NCBI GenBank assembly: GCA_017469745.1
Contig: JAFUFS010000018.1
Coordinates: forward strand, 27,506 to 91,505
Reading direction: 5' to 3'
DNA from: Bacteroidales bacterium
GTDB taxonomy: Bacteria > Bacteroidota > Bacteroidia > Bacteroidales > UBA932
Length of the DNA stretch: 64,000 bases
Made by a program: the position numbers and the translations under genes. Positions within the stretch are counted from its first letter, which is position 1. Each line of letters opens with the position of its first letter. The notes under the pieces were generated by a model, which ran no database searches, was not told the DNA's origin, and saw only the letters and a list, made by a program, of their open reading frames with translations. Shown piece by piece: positions 54,191 through 62,650 of the stretch.

Positions 54191-55651
54191 ATGAGCTCAT
54201 CCACAGTTATCGGCAGAGAAGAAGAACTTGCCACTATCTCAAGACTCTATGCGTCAGACCGTTCTGAGTTTCTTGCCCTTTACGGCAGACGCCGCGTGGG
54301 TAAGTCCTTCCTAATTGAAGAAGCCCTTGAGAACAAGTTTGCATTTATGACTGTTGGCTTGTATATCAAGGTAGACAAAGACGATACTGAGAAGGTGGAA
54401 TCCTACCGCCAGCAGCAACTCCGACATTTCTATAGTAGCCTCTTGGAGTATGGACTGCCGGAAGAAGGTAATTCTGTACCAACCAATTGGCTGGATGCGA
54501 TGAACTTGCTCAAGAAACTCCTCTTAAGCAAACGTTCTCGTCGCAAGGTGGTTTTCATTGATGAATTGCCCTGGCTAGCCGGTCCTCAGTCCTCGGAACT
54601 AGTGAGCGAACTTGGTTTTTTCTGGAACCAATGGGCTCGTAAGCGCAAAGATATCTTCCTCATTGTTTGCGGTTCTGCAACCAGTTGGATGATAGATAAT
54701 GTGATTCGGGAATACGGCGGTCTTTATGGCAGAACGACCGAAACCATCGCCCTCAAACCATTCACACTTGCAGAATGCGAACGTTACTGGGAGAAGCGTG
54801 GTTTTCATCTTTCCAGGTACGAAGTTGCGCTCACCTATATGGTAATAGGCGGAGTCCCGTACTATATGGATAGTTTCCGGCCGGATCGCACGATGGCCGA
54901 CAACATCAACACCATTTATTTCAGCAAGGACAAAGCTCGTCAAGAGTTCAAAGACGTTTACGCTGGCCTTTATTCCACATCCGATGTTTATATCAAAGTC
55001 ATTCGACAACTTGGTAAGAACTTCTATGGGATGTCGCGGAAAGATCTTCTCGATGCCGTGGACAAGAAGGGAGGCGGCACTTTCTCGGAAGTCCTAGAGA
55101 ATCTAATAGATTCCGGAATCATTAGGAGTTACGACCTATATGGTGGACCCAGGAAGCAGACTATCTACCAGCTTATGGACTTTTTCACTCTGTTCTATTT
55201 GCGGTTTTGCGAGACCCCGGACTTTACTTCCTGGCGTTCAGTGCAAAGGAGCAAACCCTTCTATACTTGGGCGGGAAACACTTTCGAGCTTCTAATCATT
55301 GAACATATGCCCCAACTCGCAGACGCGCTCCGTATCAAAGAATATGCTACCCCCTTCAGTTGGAGAGGGGAGACTCCGGATGGCGTTGGCGCTCAGATTG
55401 ACCTCGTCATTCCTGCAACGGCAGAACGTTCAGATTACATTTGCGAGATGAAGTTTTCGGAAGGCAAATACATCCTGAAAGATGACGACACAACTGAGAT
55501 TACTAATCAGATAGCTGCATTAAGGAACTCCAACATCCACAAGCCCAGTCACTCCACTTATGTAGCTCTTGTGACTTCGTTTGGTGTTACTGAATCTAAG
55601 CATAGAAGCCATATCAATGATATAGTTACGCTGGATTCTTTGTTTGTATAA
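54191..55651 (+). CDS. Archaeal-type P-loop ATPase with DUF234 C-terminal domain
   Basis: 486 residues from the ATG after the promoter. The start V-I-G-R-E-E-E-L-A-T-I-S leads to Walker A Y-G-R-R-R-V-G-K-S (residues 31-39) and Walker B V-F-I-D-E-L; sensor-like C-G-S-A-T-S-W-M follows. The second half (about 290-486) has a winged-helix part and the DUF234 domain, which resembles a restriction-type nuclease fold (E-M-K-F-S-E-G at 430). This family is common and multi-copy in archaea and anaerobic bacteria, and its role is not settled. AT-richer than the flanking recombinase copies, it appears to be cargo. Confidence 0.88.
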   Translation: MSSSTVIGREEELATISRLYASDRSEFLALYGRRRVGKSFLIEEALENKFAFMTVGLYIKVDKDDTEKVESYRQQQLRHFYSSLLEYGLPEEGNSVPTNWLDAMNLLKKLLLSKRSRRKVVFIDELPWLAGPQSSELVSELGFFWNQWARKRKDIFLIVCGSATSWMIDNVIREYGGLYGRTTETIALKPFTLAECERYWEKRGFHLSRYEVALTYMVIGGVPYYMDSFRPDRTMADNINTIYFSKDKARQEFKDVYAGLYSTSDVYIKVIRQLGKNFYGMSRKDLLDAVDKKGGGTFSEVLENLIDSGIIRSYDLYGGPRKQTIYQLMDFFTLFYLRFCETPDFTSWRSVQRSKPFYTWAGNTFELLIIEHMPQLADALRIKEYATPFSWRGETPDGVGAQIDLVIPATAERSDYICEMKFSEGKYILKDDDTTEITNQIAALRNSNIHKPSHSTYVALVTSFGVTESKHRSHINDIVTLDSLFV

Positions 55652-55653
55652 TT

Positions 55654-55688
55654 CAGCCAAAACAGAAAGAAAGTCGTCGTTTTGGCTG
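55654..55688 (+). repeat. Inverted repeat with CAGCCAAAA core, right of the ATPase gene
   Basis: CAGCCAAAAC (55654-55663) and GTTTTGGCTG (55679-55688) form a perfect 10-bp stem just 2 bases after the ATPase stop. Its core equals that of the left hairpin. It probably ends the ATPase transcript and may also mark the border of the inserted unit. Confidence 0.8.
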
Positions 55689-55708
55689 CTTTTCGAGCTC
55701 ACAGATAA

Positions 55709-56344
55709 TATAAGAAGTTCCGCCCGACACTCAAGATGACGCAGCGGAAGGTCATCTATCTCACCAAGGAGGAGATCGCCCGCGTCCGCGACCTGGAGCT
55801 CTCCGAATCCCCGGCCTACCTGGATCCTATCCGGGACATCTTCCTGTTCTGCTGCTTCTCCGGCCTCCGGCACTCCGACGTCAACAATCTCCGCCGCAGC
55901 GACATCAAGGGTGACCACATCGAAGTCACGACCGTCAAGACAGCGGACAGCATCTCCATCGAACTGAACAAGGTTACCAGGGATATTCTGAAGAAATACA
56001 AGGACACCCCTTTCAAGGATAACAAGGCCCTGCCGAACTATACCAACCAGGCGATGAACAGCGACATCAAGGAACTGTGCATGCTCGCCGGCATCAATGA
56101 AGAGATCCGCGTCACAACCTACAAGGGCAACGTCCGCACCGACAAGATCCAGCCCAAGTGGGAACTCGTCGGTACCCATACCGGTCGCCGCACCTTCATC
56201 GTCAACGCCCTGTCCCTCGGCATTACCCCGAACATCGTGATGAAGTGGACTGGCCACTCCGACTACAAGGCCATGAAGCCCTACATCGACATCGTGGATT
56301 CCATCAAGGCGAGTTCGATGACGAAGTTTGACGGGCTAATCTAA
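55709..56344 (+). pseudogene. Tyrosine recombinase catalytic domain only (direct repeat, copy 2)
   Basis: The open frame matches residues 101-311 of the upstream recombinase with seven substitutions (for example Q135P and K225M) and no gaps. It is preceded by an in-frame stop at 55706-55708 and the first ATG lies at 55736, so the DNA-binding N-terminal domain is absent. All catalytic residues (R, K, H, R, H, Y) are retained. Such a piece is unlikely to recombine alone, though a free catalytic domain could be made. The conserved reading frame suggests a recent duplication or gene conversion. Confidence 0.75.
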
Positions 56345-56408
56345 GTTCTTAAACCTCATGCTATAGCCGAGAGGTCGAAGATGCTGCCTGCTGTTAAAAT
56401 CGATGATT

Positions 56409-57101
56409 CTATATGCCAGAATGGAGAACCTCTTTCTCGAAGCCATATTTGCCAATCAACTCTTGTATGATATCCTTGTACCAGGGTTTTGAAAACGGAG
56501 CCACAAAAATGCTCTCAATCAGTTCATTCAAGTCCACCTTGAATAATAGACCTTCCGGCGTATTATTAAATCTGCCATCTGTATCCCAGAACATTGCTCT
56601 TAGCTCCTTCTCTGCACTAAAATAGGGACGTTTTGAAAAATGTGGGGCAATCATGTTTGCGATGCCTCCTGTCAATCGAAACGAATAGTCCGACTCATAA
56701 TCGATGTACTGAACATTTGATACATATACATTCCTAGGATCATTCGGGTCAAATGCAGAGATTAGTCTTAAAACAGTTGACTGAACCGCGACCCCATCTT
56801 TTAAGGAAGCATATGAGTTCCATAACACATATTCATCAGTATCAGCCTTTGTCCAGCAGTTCGAATATGTACAACCCAACGAGTCTCCGGTCATACCACT
56901 CGTCATCCCAGCCGATTTACTCTCAAAAAAAGCTATATCCTTCTTGGTCATTGCGCCTTCAAAACTATCATCGAATTTGTCTTGGCGGCACAAGTAAAGG
57001 GAAGAGCTACTAATAAGACTTAAGAATTTTGGCAAAGTGAAATAATGCCATATTTTCTGATAGGGGTCTATCGGCGGAAGGCTTGGGTGCTGTATGTACA
57101 T
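56409..57101 (-). CDS. DUF2971-like protein
   Basis: 230 residues. Y-F-T-L-P-K-F-L-S-L-I then L-Y-L-C-R-Q-D-K-F-D-D-S-F-E-G and C-W-T-K-A-D-T-D-E-Y-V-L-W-N-S-Y fit the DUF2971 outline (N-terminal W/Y-x(3)-L, a D-P/S-F-E motif, C-W-x(6)-E-x-x-x-M/L-W). The family is common in defence and mobile regions but has no known activity. It is separated by 3 bases from the membrane-protein gene upstream, so the two are likely one transcript. Strongly AT-rich for this genome. Confidence 0.65.
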   Translation of the reverse strand: MYIQHPSLPPIDPYQKIWHYFTLPKFLSLISSSSLYLCRQDKFDDSFEGAMTKKDIAFFESKSAGMTSGMTGDSLGCTYSNCWTKADTDEYVLWNSYASLKDGVAVQSTVLRLISAFDPNDPRNVYVSNVQYIDYESDYSFRLTGGIANMIAPHFSKRPYFSAEKELRAMFWDTDGRFNNTPEGLLFKVDLNELIESIFVAPFSKPWYKDIIQELIGKYGFEKEVLHSGI

Positions 57102-57104
57102 TGT

Positions 57105-57974
57105 CTATTCGGTCTCAGATGTTACTGTTTCTTTCTCTTCAAGAGTTTGTTCCTTATTCTCAAACATCGGCTCCTTGGAATAATCATCCGCTTCCTCGGA
57201 TTGGTCTGTCACTTTCTTGAGATAGCCAGAAAACCCCTCGAAAGAAGATTCCAGTTTATTGAGGCTCTTAGCAATTTGGTCAAGGCTCTTTTGGACTGGC
57301 ATATATGAATTATTCTGTACGATAAGCCCTTTCTTTATATAAGACATCGTTGTTTCAAGGTCCCCCTGAACTAAAACAAATGTCTTGTCCATAAAGAAAT
57401 TCATGTCCAATTCCTCATCAATGGGAAAGGAATCATTGTAACGTCCCTTCATCTTAATGATAACATTCTTGTCTTTCCAAGTCTTATTGACTTCTTCACA
57501 AAAGCCCAGGAACAAATGCCTGCTCATACCTGCCTCAATAAAAAAAGGAGAAGACAGTTGTCTAAAAGCAACACGGAATCTTTCTTCTTTTAACTCATTT
57601 AAGAAATCCTCATTGAAGTTGATGACCGCGTTGTAGACATTTCGCTTTCCTATATTGCTGATTTTAAGCATGAACGCCTGTTGGTACACGATCACACTAA
57701 AAACGAGACGTGCTCTTTCCTCTTCCTCTCGCTGGATTCTCATTTGCTCCAGCTGTTTTTTATTTTGTTGGAGTGATTTATATGTGAAATATATCATCCC
57801 AAAAGATGCAACTGCGCTGAGATAAACCGGCCAGAAAGCGAGCCATGTTGTTCCATCACCAACCACAGGGACAATCGCATTTTGCTGTAATATCCAATTC
57901 AATAGGATTGGAAATACAAGAAGAGCCACTATCGCTATAATGATGACCCCAAGTTGCTTCTCTTTCTTTTTCAT
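57105..57974 (-). CDS. Membrane protein of unknown function with coiled coil
   Basis: 289 residues. Two helices (about 9-31 and 46-66) are followed by a charged coiled coil (K-K-Q-L-E-Q-M-R-I-Q-R-E-E-E-E-R-A-R) and a beta-rich domain of about 110 residues (F-M-L-K-I-S-N-I-G-K-R-N-V-Y) that looks like the small soluble domains found beside phage-defence genes. The C-terminus is a second helical, acidic tail. I do not recognise the family. It is located between the AbiE toxin gene and the DUF2971 gene, with 17 and 3 bases between them. Confidence 0.6.
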   Translation of the reverse strand: MKKKEKQLGVIIIAIVALLVFPILLNWILQQNAIVPVVGDGTTWLAFWPVYLSAVASFGMIYFTYKSLQQNKKQLEQMRIQREEEERARLVFSVIVYQQAFMLKISNIGKRNVYNAVINFNEDFLNELKEERFRVAFRQLSSPFFIEAGMSRHLFLGFCEEVNKTWKDKNVIIKMKGRYNDSFPIDEELDMNFFMDKTFVLVQGDLETTMSYIKKGLIVQNNSYMPVQKSLDQIAKSLNKLESSFEGFSGYLKKVTDQSEEADDYSKEPMFENKEQTLEEKETVTSETE

Positions 57975-57991
57975 ACAAATCTAATAATTCG

Positions 57992-59047
57992 CTAATTGTT
58001 CCTAGAGGTATTAGATTGTGCAATGTTGCTAATACTATGTACTCTATTATGTAATTCTTTTATTCTTTGGATCAAGTCATCAAACTCCAGAGATGAACCG
58101 TAAATAAAGAATTCTCTCAAATTAGCATAATCGGCTCTCCATGCCTCGGATAACTCTTCTGGTACTATAAAACTGATGGATGATGGCGATAGAAGGTCAT
58201 AGTTAATATGCTTCTGTGCATAGTATGTTCTACGGTGTTCCACAATAGCATTATATAGCGCGTGGTCTGCTAACGCGTTGTGCCCATATGGGGTGTCCAT
58301 GAGTTTTTCTAAGTCGTACAAATGACGAGACATTCGCTCGCTTCTCGGGTTTTCTTTTTGGAATTCTTCAGCAAGGAGGAATATCTTTTCCAAGAAAGTG
58401 CGAGTCGGTAATACGGTTCTCACCGAACAATTGGCGCCAGAATCCTCTCCATGGAAGGACTCTTCAATTAGTGAGTGTATGTCTCGATCCTCAGTCGGTT
58501 CGTCCATTGAGAGGCAACTGATTTCAATCTTAACGCGCGGAGGAATATAACTGATGGGGGTCTCCAAGATGGAAGGGTAGTGAAGAAGGATAACCGTAGG
58601 ATCTTTATCTGAGTCAATAGGGCGCCATTCGTTATTATTATCTTTAACATGAGTAACGTTTTCAATATGATACCCAGAGACTCCCAGACTCTTCAATTGG
58701 GAATCTAGTTCTGTTGAAACGGTCTCATGAATGTACTTCCTGGCAATCTTGCGCAATATATCTCGTTGACTCTTACTGGTCTTTTCAATTCCGAAAAATG
58801 AGTGGTTAATAGCCAAATCGACATCTTCGGAAAAGCGTTCAATTAGATTAAACCCTTTTGAAAGAGAAGTACCCCCTTTAAAGATTAGAGATTCTCGACA
58901 GCTTGTCTGAAACAGAGCCTTCAATACGACAGTCACCCACCAATCCTTCTCTACAGCAACCAAGTGAATCCCAGGATGATCGTTAGCTGTTTTCTGTAAT
59001 TGAGCTAGACGATCGACCAAATCATTATTTAACCATAACTTTTCCAT
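57992..59047 (-). CDS. AbiEii/AbiGii-type nucleotidyltransferase toxin
   Basis: 351 residues. The nucleotidyltransferase core reads F-K-G-G-T-S-L-S-K-G-F (residues 57-66) and E-D-V-D-L-A-I with Asp75 and Asp77 as metal ligands, the pattern of AbiEii. Members of this family stall growth by modifying tRNA or other targets, giving abortive phage resistance. The gene starts 9 bases after the DUF6088 gene, in the usual antitoxin-toxin order. Confidence 0.9.
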   Translation of the reverse strand: MEKLWLNNDLVDRLAQLQKTANDHPGIHLVAVEKDWWVTVVLKALFQTSCRESLIFKGGTSLSKGFNLIERFSEDVDLAINHSFFGIEKTSKSQRDILRKIARKYIHETVSTELDSQLKSLGVSGYHIENVTHVKDNNNEWRPIDSDKDPTVILLHYPSILETPISYIPPRVKIEISCLSMDEPTEDRDIHSLIEESFHGEDSGANCSVRTVLPTRTFLEKIFLLAEEFQKENPRSERMSRHLYDLEKLMDTPYGHNALADHALYNAIVEHRRTYYAQKHINYDLLSPSSISFIVPEELSEAWRADYANLREFFIYGSSLEFDDLIQRIKELHNRVHSISNIAQSNTSRNN

Positions 59048-59056
59048 CTCTCAAAC

Positions 59057-59653
59057 TTATAACATGGGTTTAACGATTCTCTTCATCCAATTTGGCATCA
59101 TATCCACGTCTTTTGCCAAAGCGATTCTATCCGGTTCTTTTGAGATGAGGCTTCGGATAACTTGTATTTCCTCTTGCCCGACATTCTGTTGTTTTAATGC
59201 TTTAAGTGCTTGGACAAGAAGCGCGATGAGTTTCGTTTTGTAGCAGAAGTTTTTCGGAACCCCTCGTTTCAGTCTTATTTCCTGATTCTTCAGTTTAATC
59301 GTTCTTTCGCTCCCTGTTGTCAAATATGAATACTTCATCGGGACCTGGGTTGATAATCCAAGTACGTTTAATGCTGTCATACCTGAGGGGAGGACCTCTG
59401 CATTATCTCGCGCAGCAATTGCCTGTACAATTTTATCTACAGAAGGTAATACCACCCCAAAACGACTCCATCTTGGTTTGGCATATATACCTTGTGCCAG
59501 TTTTACTAAGAGTCCTTCTTGTGTTAATTCTGCTAAAGTCTCCCCAACGAATTCCGAATGGTATTCAGGGAAGTCTGAGCGGAATAGAACACTATCTTCA
59601 GGTAAAGCCTCGATGCGCTTCCTTAAGGTGATATTTGGATGTTCCGTGTTCAT
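59057..59653 (-). CDS. DUF6088 protein, AbiEi-like antitoxin
   Basis: 198 residues. An N-terminal winged-helix part (L-A-E-L-T-Q-E-G-L-L-V-K-L-A-Q-G-I-Y-A-K-P) is followed by a domain with A-L-N-V-L-G-L-S-T-Q-V-P-M and R-T-I-K-L-K-N, the same plan as AbiEi antitoxins, which block the toxin and repress the operon by binding inverted repeats. Its position just before the AbiEii gene and the inverted repeat just upstream agree with this. Confidence 0.85.
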   Translation of the reverse strand: MNTEHPNITLRKRIEALPEDSVLFRSDFPEYHSEFVGETLAELTQEGLLVKLAQGIYAKPRWSRFGVVLPSVDKIVQAIAARDNAEVLPSGMTALNVLGLSTQVPMKYSYLTTGSERTIKLKNQEIRLKRGVPKNFCYKTKLIALLVQALKALKQQNVGQEEIQVIRSLISKEPDRIALAKDVDMMPNWMKRIVKPML

Positions 59654-59656
59654 ACA

Positions 59657-59684
59657 CCTTTGAAATTTTGATAATTTTTCAAGG
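59657..59684 (-). promoter_or_regulatory. Inverted repeat upstream of the AbiE pair, candidate operator
   Basis: CCTTTGAAA (59657-59665) and TTTCAAGG (59677-59684) form a nearly perfect palindrome 3 bases upstream of the antitoxin start. AbiEi-type antitoxins repress through such repeats. The next 60 bases are very AT-rich and carry a box TATATTCG (one change from consensus) on the minus strand. Confidence 0.35.
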
Positions 59685-59743
59685 GCGAATATAATAAAAA
59701 TCTGTCAAATAAAAGCAATAGCACAAACTACTTATCTTCTAGT

Positions 59744-59923
59744 CTATTGATTATCGTCCCCTCTCTCTAGTAAAGTCTGTACTACTGCCTCCATGCTTTC
59801 CTCAAAATCTAAAACGGCATTTTTCGCAATATTCTCAAAATGTTGACGAGGTGTAGAAACACTGCGGAAAGGTGTATATCCTCTCGTTGAAAAACTTAGG
59901 ATTCGTGATAGCGTTATCGTTAT
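59744..59923 (-). pseudogene. C-terminal fragment of a lost gene
   Basis: The minus strand has an open stretch of 59 codons without a start codon, ending at 59744, with protein-like text: G-Y-T-P-F-R-S-V-S-T-P-R-Q-H-F-E-N-I, then F-E-E-S-M-E-A-V-V-Q-T-L-L-E-R-G. It opens right after a stop codon. It looks like the tail of a deleted gene; I do not recognise the family. The remaining sequence of 59654-60049 holds only the operator and a hairpin. Confidence 0.35.
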
Positions 59924-59972
59924 TTAATTCTTTTACAGAGACTTAACGAGAAACCCCACAAGTGGGCTAGAA

Positions 59973-60023
59973 AGAGAAACAAAATCGGCACAAACTCGAA
60001 ATTTGTGCCGAAATTGTTTCTCT
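59973..60023 (-). terminator. Long hairpin at the end of the metallophosphoesterase operon
   Basis: AGAGAAACAA-AA-TCGGCACAAA (59973-59994) pairs with TTTGTGCCGA-AA-TTGTTTCTCT (60002-60023): a stem of about 20 pairs broken by one internal A-A pair of mismatches. It lies 26 bases after the stop at 60050 and lacks a strong T-run, so it may be a bidirectional terminator or an element border. Confidence 0.6.
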
Positions 60024-60049
60024 AATGCAGGAATCGTTGGCCCGGAAGG

Positions 60050-60820
60050 TTATCGTAATTCCTTGAACTCCATAATGTCCAGCATGGAGAAAAGGATCCC
60101 GTTGATGGTGGCACTCCAACTTTGATGGAAGTGTCCGTAATACCAATGGGTGATAGGCTGTCCAGCCTCAAGCAAAGACCCAAAGATCTGATCCAGAATT
60201 GCCCGCTCCCGCTCACAATCTTCCAGTAAGGTGGCGTCCCTCGTGGCCCAGCCCATGAGCCCGTCCTTCGTAATCAACTCACAGAAGGATGGAGCTGTAT
60301 GGGTGATGACAGTATCAATCTTGTATTTAGCGTTGATTTCTGCCAGAGCCTTCTCGTCAAATCGTGGCATCTCATCCGCCCAGTAATAAGCTGTCTGGGC
60401 GGAATGAGGCCGTGAATCAGCAGCGAGGCGATAGGTCCGGTCAATGCTGATGGCTCCGCCAATGCAGAGGATCGTATGACCGCAAGCCGTCACGATGCTG
60501 TAGTCCGGGACACAACGGAAGCGTTCGTGGTTGATGCGTTGCTCCTGGAAATACGTCGGGTCATCGTGGTTGCCGCGAATCATCGCAATCCAATTATTAG
60601 CCTTGGTCAGCCGACGCGAGACCTTAGAGAAGATCTGCTCATAGTATCCGGGCTTCTCGAATCCAAAACCGCAGTCTCCGGCAACGATGAGCAACGTGTC
60701 CGTCATTCCGTACTGAACGCACAGCTTGAACACCATCTCCTCGAAGTCGCCGTGGATGTCCCCGCAAATAACGATGCATTTTGCATCTGTGTAGTTAAAT
60801 GTACGCATCTTGTTACTCAT
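60050..60820 (-). CDS. Calcineurin-like metallophosphoesterase
   Basis: 256 residues from the ATG at 60820 (M-S-N-K-M-R-T-F); the longer open frame overlaps the previous gene too far. The metal-ligand motifs are in order: G-D-I-H-G near 20, G-D-C-G-F, R-G-N-H-D-D near 78, H-T-A-P near 190, and G-H-F-H near 232. The di-metal centre hydrolyses phosphomono- or diesters; the substrate cannot be inferred. It overlaps the upstream 391-residue gene by 8 bases and is the last gene of a five-gene minus-strand operon. Confidence 0.85.
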   Translation of the reverse strand: MSNKMRTFNYTDAKCIVICGDIHGDFEEMVFKLCVQYGMTDTLLIVAGDCGFGFEKPGYYEQIFSKVSRRLTKANNWIAMIRGNHDDPTYFQEQRINHERFRCVPDYSIVTACGHTILCIGGAISIDRTYRLAADSRPHSAQTAYYWADEMPRFDEKALAEINAKYKIDTVITHTAPSFCELITKDGLMGWATRDATLLEDCERERAILDQIFGSLLEAGQPITHWYYGHFHQSWSATINGILFSMLDIMEFKELR

Positions 60821-61988
60821 TAGGCCACGCCTTTTTTTGTTTGTGCCACGTGGTATTCTTAAGGATCTTCCAGTAGACGTCCCGAGAGACTTCGCCAATG
60901 TGTGGGAGCCACATCTGACTGGTAACGCCATCTCGGTCCATATATTTGTCAGGCCAAGGTCTGAATCCTACCATGTCTTCCTGCCGAAGGATCTTAAGGA
61001 TGGAATCGATTTCGTCGACAACAAGAGTTATACCCTGTTCGTGCAAGGCGATAGCGATTTCAGCAACGTCATCGTAATAGCCATAGACCCCGAAGTAAAG
61101 ATGGAACCGGTAAGGCTCGGAATCTTCCTTTCTCCAAGGGGCAAGATGGATTCTCGCATACGTCACATCCATGCAGTGATATGCGCTGTTTTCGCCATAC
61201 CATTCCTTATACCCGTCTTCGCTATCCAAATCCAGTCCCTCGATTTGCCTTCCTTTACTGTTGTATCTCTTGAAGAGTTCGATGTCGGTCTTGGTCTTGG
61301 CATCATTCAGTCTCTGCTTATCATACCAATCATCACTTCCTTCGCTCTTAATCCTGGCAATGACGCGGAAGGCTGAAGACCAAATAGAGATGTATACCCG
61401 AAGGGTAATCTTGTCATATTTACTTGGTTCTGATGCCTTGACAGCCTCCAGTCCTCTGATAAGCCTTTCGTCATCCTTGCTGTCGTGCCAGTCCGGATCA
61501 ATGCTATATAGCACTCTCCTCGGGATATCGCCGCTTCGTTTATGATAAGGCAGATACCTCTCCACGTAAGCGTTGTATTCCTCTGGATCTTCGCATATCC
61601 AGTCCACAACGGCTTTCACGTGTTTCTCAAGGGCCAATAGCGGCGCTTTCAGATCTTCGCGGTACTGCTTGTTGTTACAATAGACACTCTCCGCATTCTG
61701 GAGAACTGCCATCTCGTAACGTCCGTCACCGAGGGTTAGATAATGAAAGCCTTTATAGTGGGCCGTCCTTACTCTTAGCCATTTCCGTTCCCGGTTGTTC
61801 GTTTGAGCCCAGATCCAGAAGTACCGGCTGTCATCATCGCCCATCACCTTGAGCCGGCTCATCTCGTTTTCAATCCGCAGCATGATTTCTTCGCTTGCTG
61901 CATCTATAACAACGCCATTGTCCCTATCGCTCCTGGCCAAGATTTGCCAGGCATCATGATATTGATATACAGGTATTTCTCTTTTCAT
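60813..61988 (-). CDS. Unknown protein between two metallophosphoesterases
   Basis: 391 residues, soluble, no signal peptide or membrane helix. The protein is rich in Trp, Tyr and Asp. An N-terminal part (about 1-110) has W-I-W-A-Q-T-N-N-R-E-R-K-W-L-R-V-R, and a later part (about 285-345) has Y-R-F-H-L-Y-F-G-V-Y-G-Y-Y-D-D-V. No catalytic motif is recognised. Its overlaps with both metallophosphoesterase genes (4 and 8 bases) mean that the three are translated together. Possible roles include a substrate-binding partner or an unknown enzyme. Confidence 0.65.
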   Translation of the reverse strand: MKREIPVYQYHDAWQILARSDRDNGVVIDAASEEIMLRIENEMSRLKVMGDDDSRYFWIWAQTNNRERKWLRVRTAHYKGFHYLTLGDGRYEMAVLQNAESVYCNNKQYREDLKAPLLALEKHVKAVVDWICEDPEEYNAYVERYLPYHKRSGDIPRRVLYSIDPDWHDSKDDERLIRGLEAVKASEPSKYDKITLRVYISIWSSAFRVIARIKSEGSDDWYDKQRLNDAKTKTDIELFKRYNSKGRQIEGLDLDSEDGYKEWYGENSAYHCMDVTYARIHLAPWRKEDSEPYRFHLYFGVYGYYDDVAEIAIALHEQGITLVVDEIDSILKILRQEDMVGFRPWPDKYMDRDGVTSQMWLPHIGEVSRDVYWKILKNTTWHKQKKAWPNE

Positions 61989-62578
61989 ATTCCTTGTTGC
62001 TTTTGAATAATAACCTTCACTTCGTTGAATGAAACGGGCCTGAATCCGTTGTTGTCTACGCCCACGTCGTACTGTGAGGGAAATAGCATGCTTAGACGGG
62101 GTATATCCTTGCCGGTCTTACTCAGTGGCCCGGAATGGACGTGCCCAAATAGTTGCCAGGTATCAGCATACGCCCCTCCGAAACAGAGGAAAGGGTTGTG
62201 GTTCAGAATGATCTTTTGTCCGTCGACGTTGATGCTCATCTGCTGGGACACGTGCTCGAACCTGTCCATGAAGCCTTGCTTTGCATTCTTCATATCGTGA
62301 TTTCCAAGAATAAGGAAAATCTTCCCATTGAGTCGGTTATAAGCGGACATCCACTCCCGCCATCCTCCGTAGGCGAAATCGCCCAGATGAAAGACCGTCC
62401 CATCCTCCGGAACCTTTTCGTTCCAGTTGCGGATCAGTGTCTCATTCATCTCTTCGACTGACCCGAAGGGCCGGTTGCAGAACCGGATAATCCCTTCGTG
62501 GAAGAAATGGGTGTCCGATGTAAAGAACAGGTTCTCTCCCGGGAACTTGTTCTGGAAAAGGCTGATGTTCCTTGTCAT
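61985..62578 (-). CDS. Calcineurin-like metallophosphoesterase (phage/YfcE-like)
   Basis: 197 residues from the ATG at 62578. The motifs S-D-T-H-F-F-H near 22, H-L-G-D-F-A-Y, L-G-N-H-D near 88, N-H-N-P-F and G-H-V-H-S-G near 150 are complete. The T-S-D-T-H-F-x-H start and short length are the pattern of metallophosphoesterases often found in phages and plasmids. It is a different subfamily from the one at the operon's end. The gene follows a 12-bp hairpin in a 72-base gap. Confidence 0.85.
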   Translation of the reverse strand: MTRNISLFQNKFPGENLFFTSDTHFFHEGIIRFCNRPFGSVEEMNETLIRNWNEKVPEDGTVFHLGDFAYGGWREWMSAYNRLNGKIFLILGNHDMKNAKQGFMDRFEHVSQQMSINVDGQKIILNHNPFLCFGGAYADTWQLFGHVHSGPLSKTGKDIPRLSMLFPSQYDVGVDNNGFRPVSFNEVKVIIQKQQGI

Positions 62579-62602
62579 TTCTATTCTTTTGATTGGCAAT
62601 GC

Positions 62603-62640
62603 TCCGCCAGAGTAACGTTTTCCATAGATACTCTGGCGGA
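62603..62640 (-). repeat. Hairpin between operon genes
   Basis: TCCGCCAGAGTA (62603-62614) and TACTCTGGCGGA (62629-62640) form a perfect 12-bp stem with a 14-base loop. It lies between the stop of the 194-residue gene and the next ATG on the minus strand, with no T-run. It may act as a processing or partial termination site inside the operon. Confidence 0.7.
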
Positions 62641-62650
62641 ATACTGCTCG

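Noticed and set aside
54091-55688. Integron attC sites
   Set aside because: The hairpins lack the R/L box structure of attC sites and the recombinase has no integron-specific region that I can see; they may simply be terminators.
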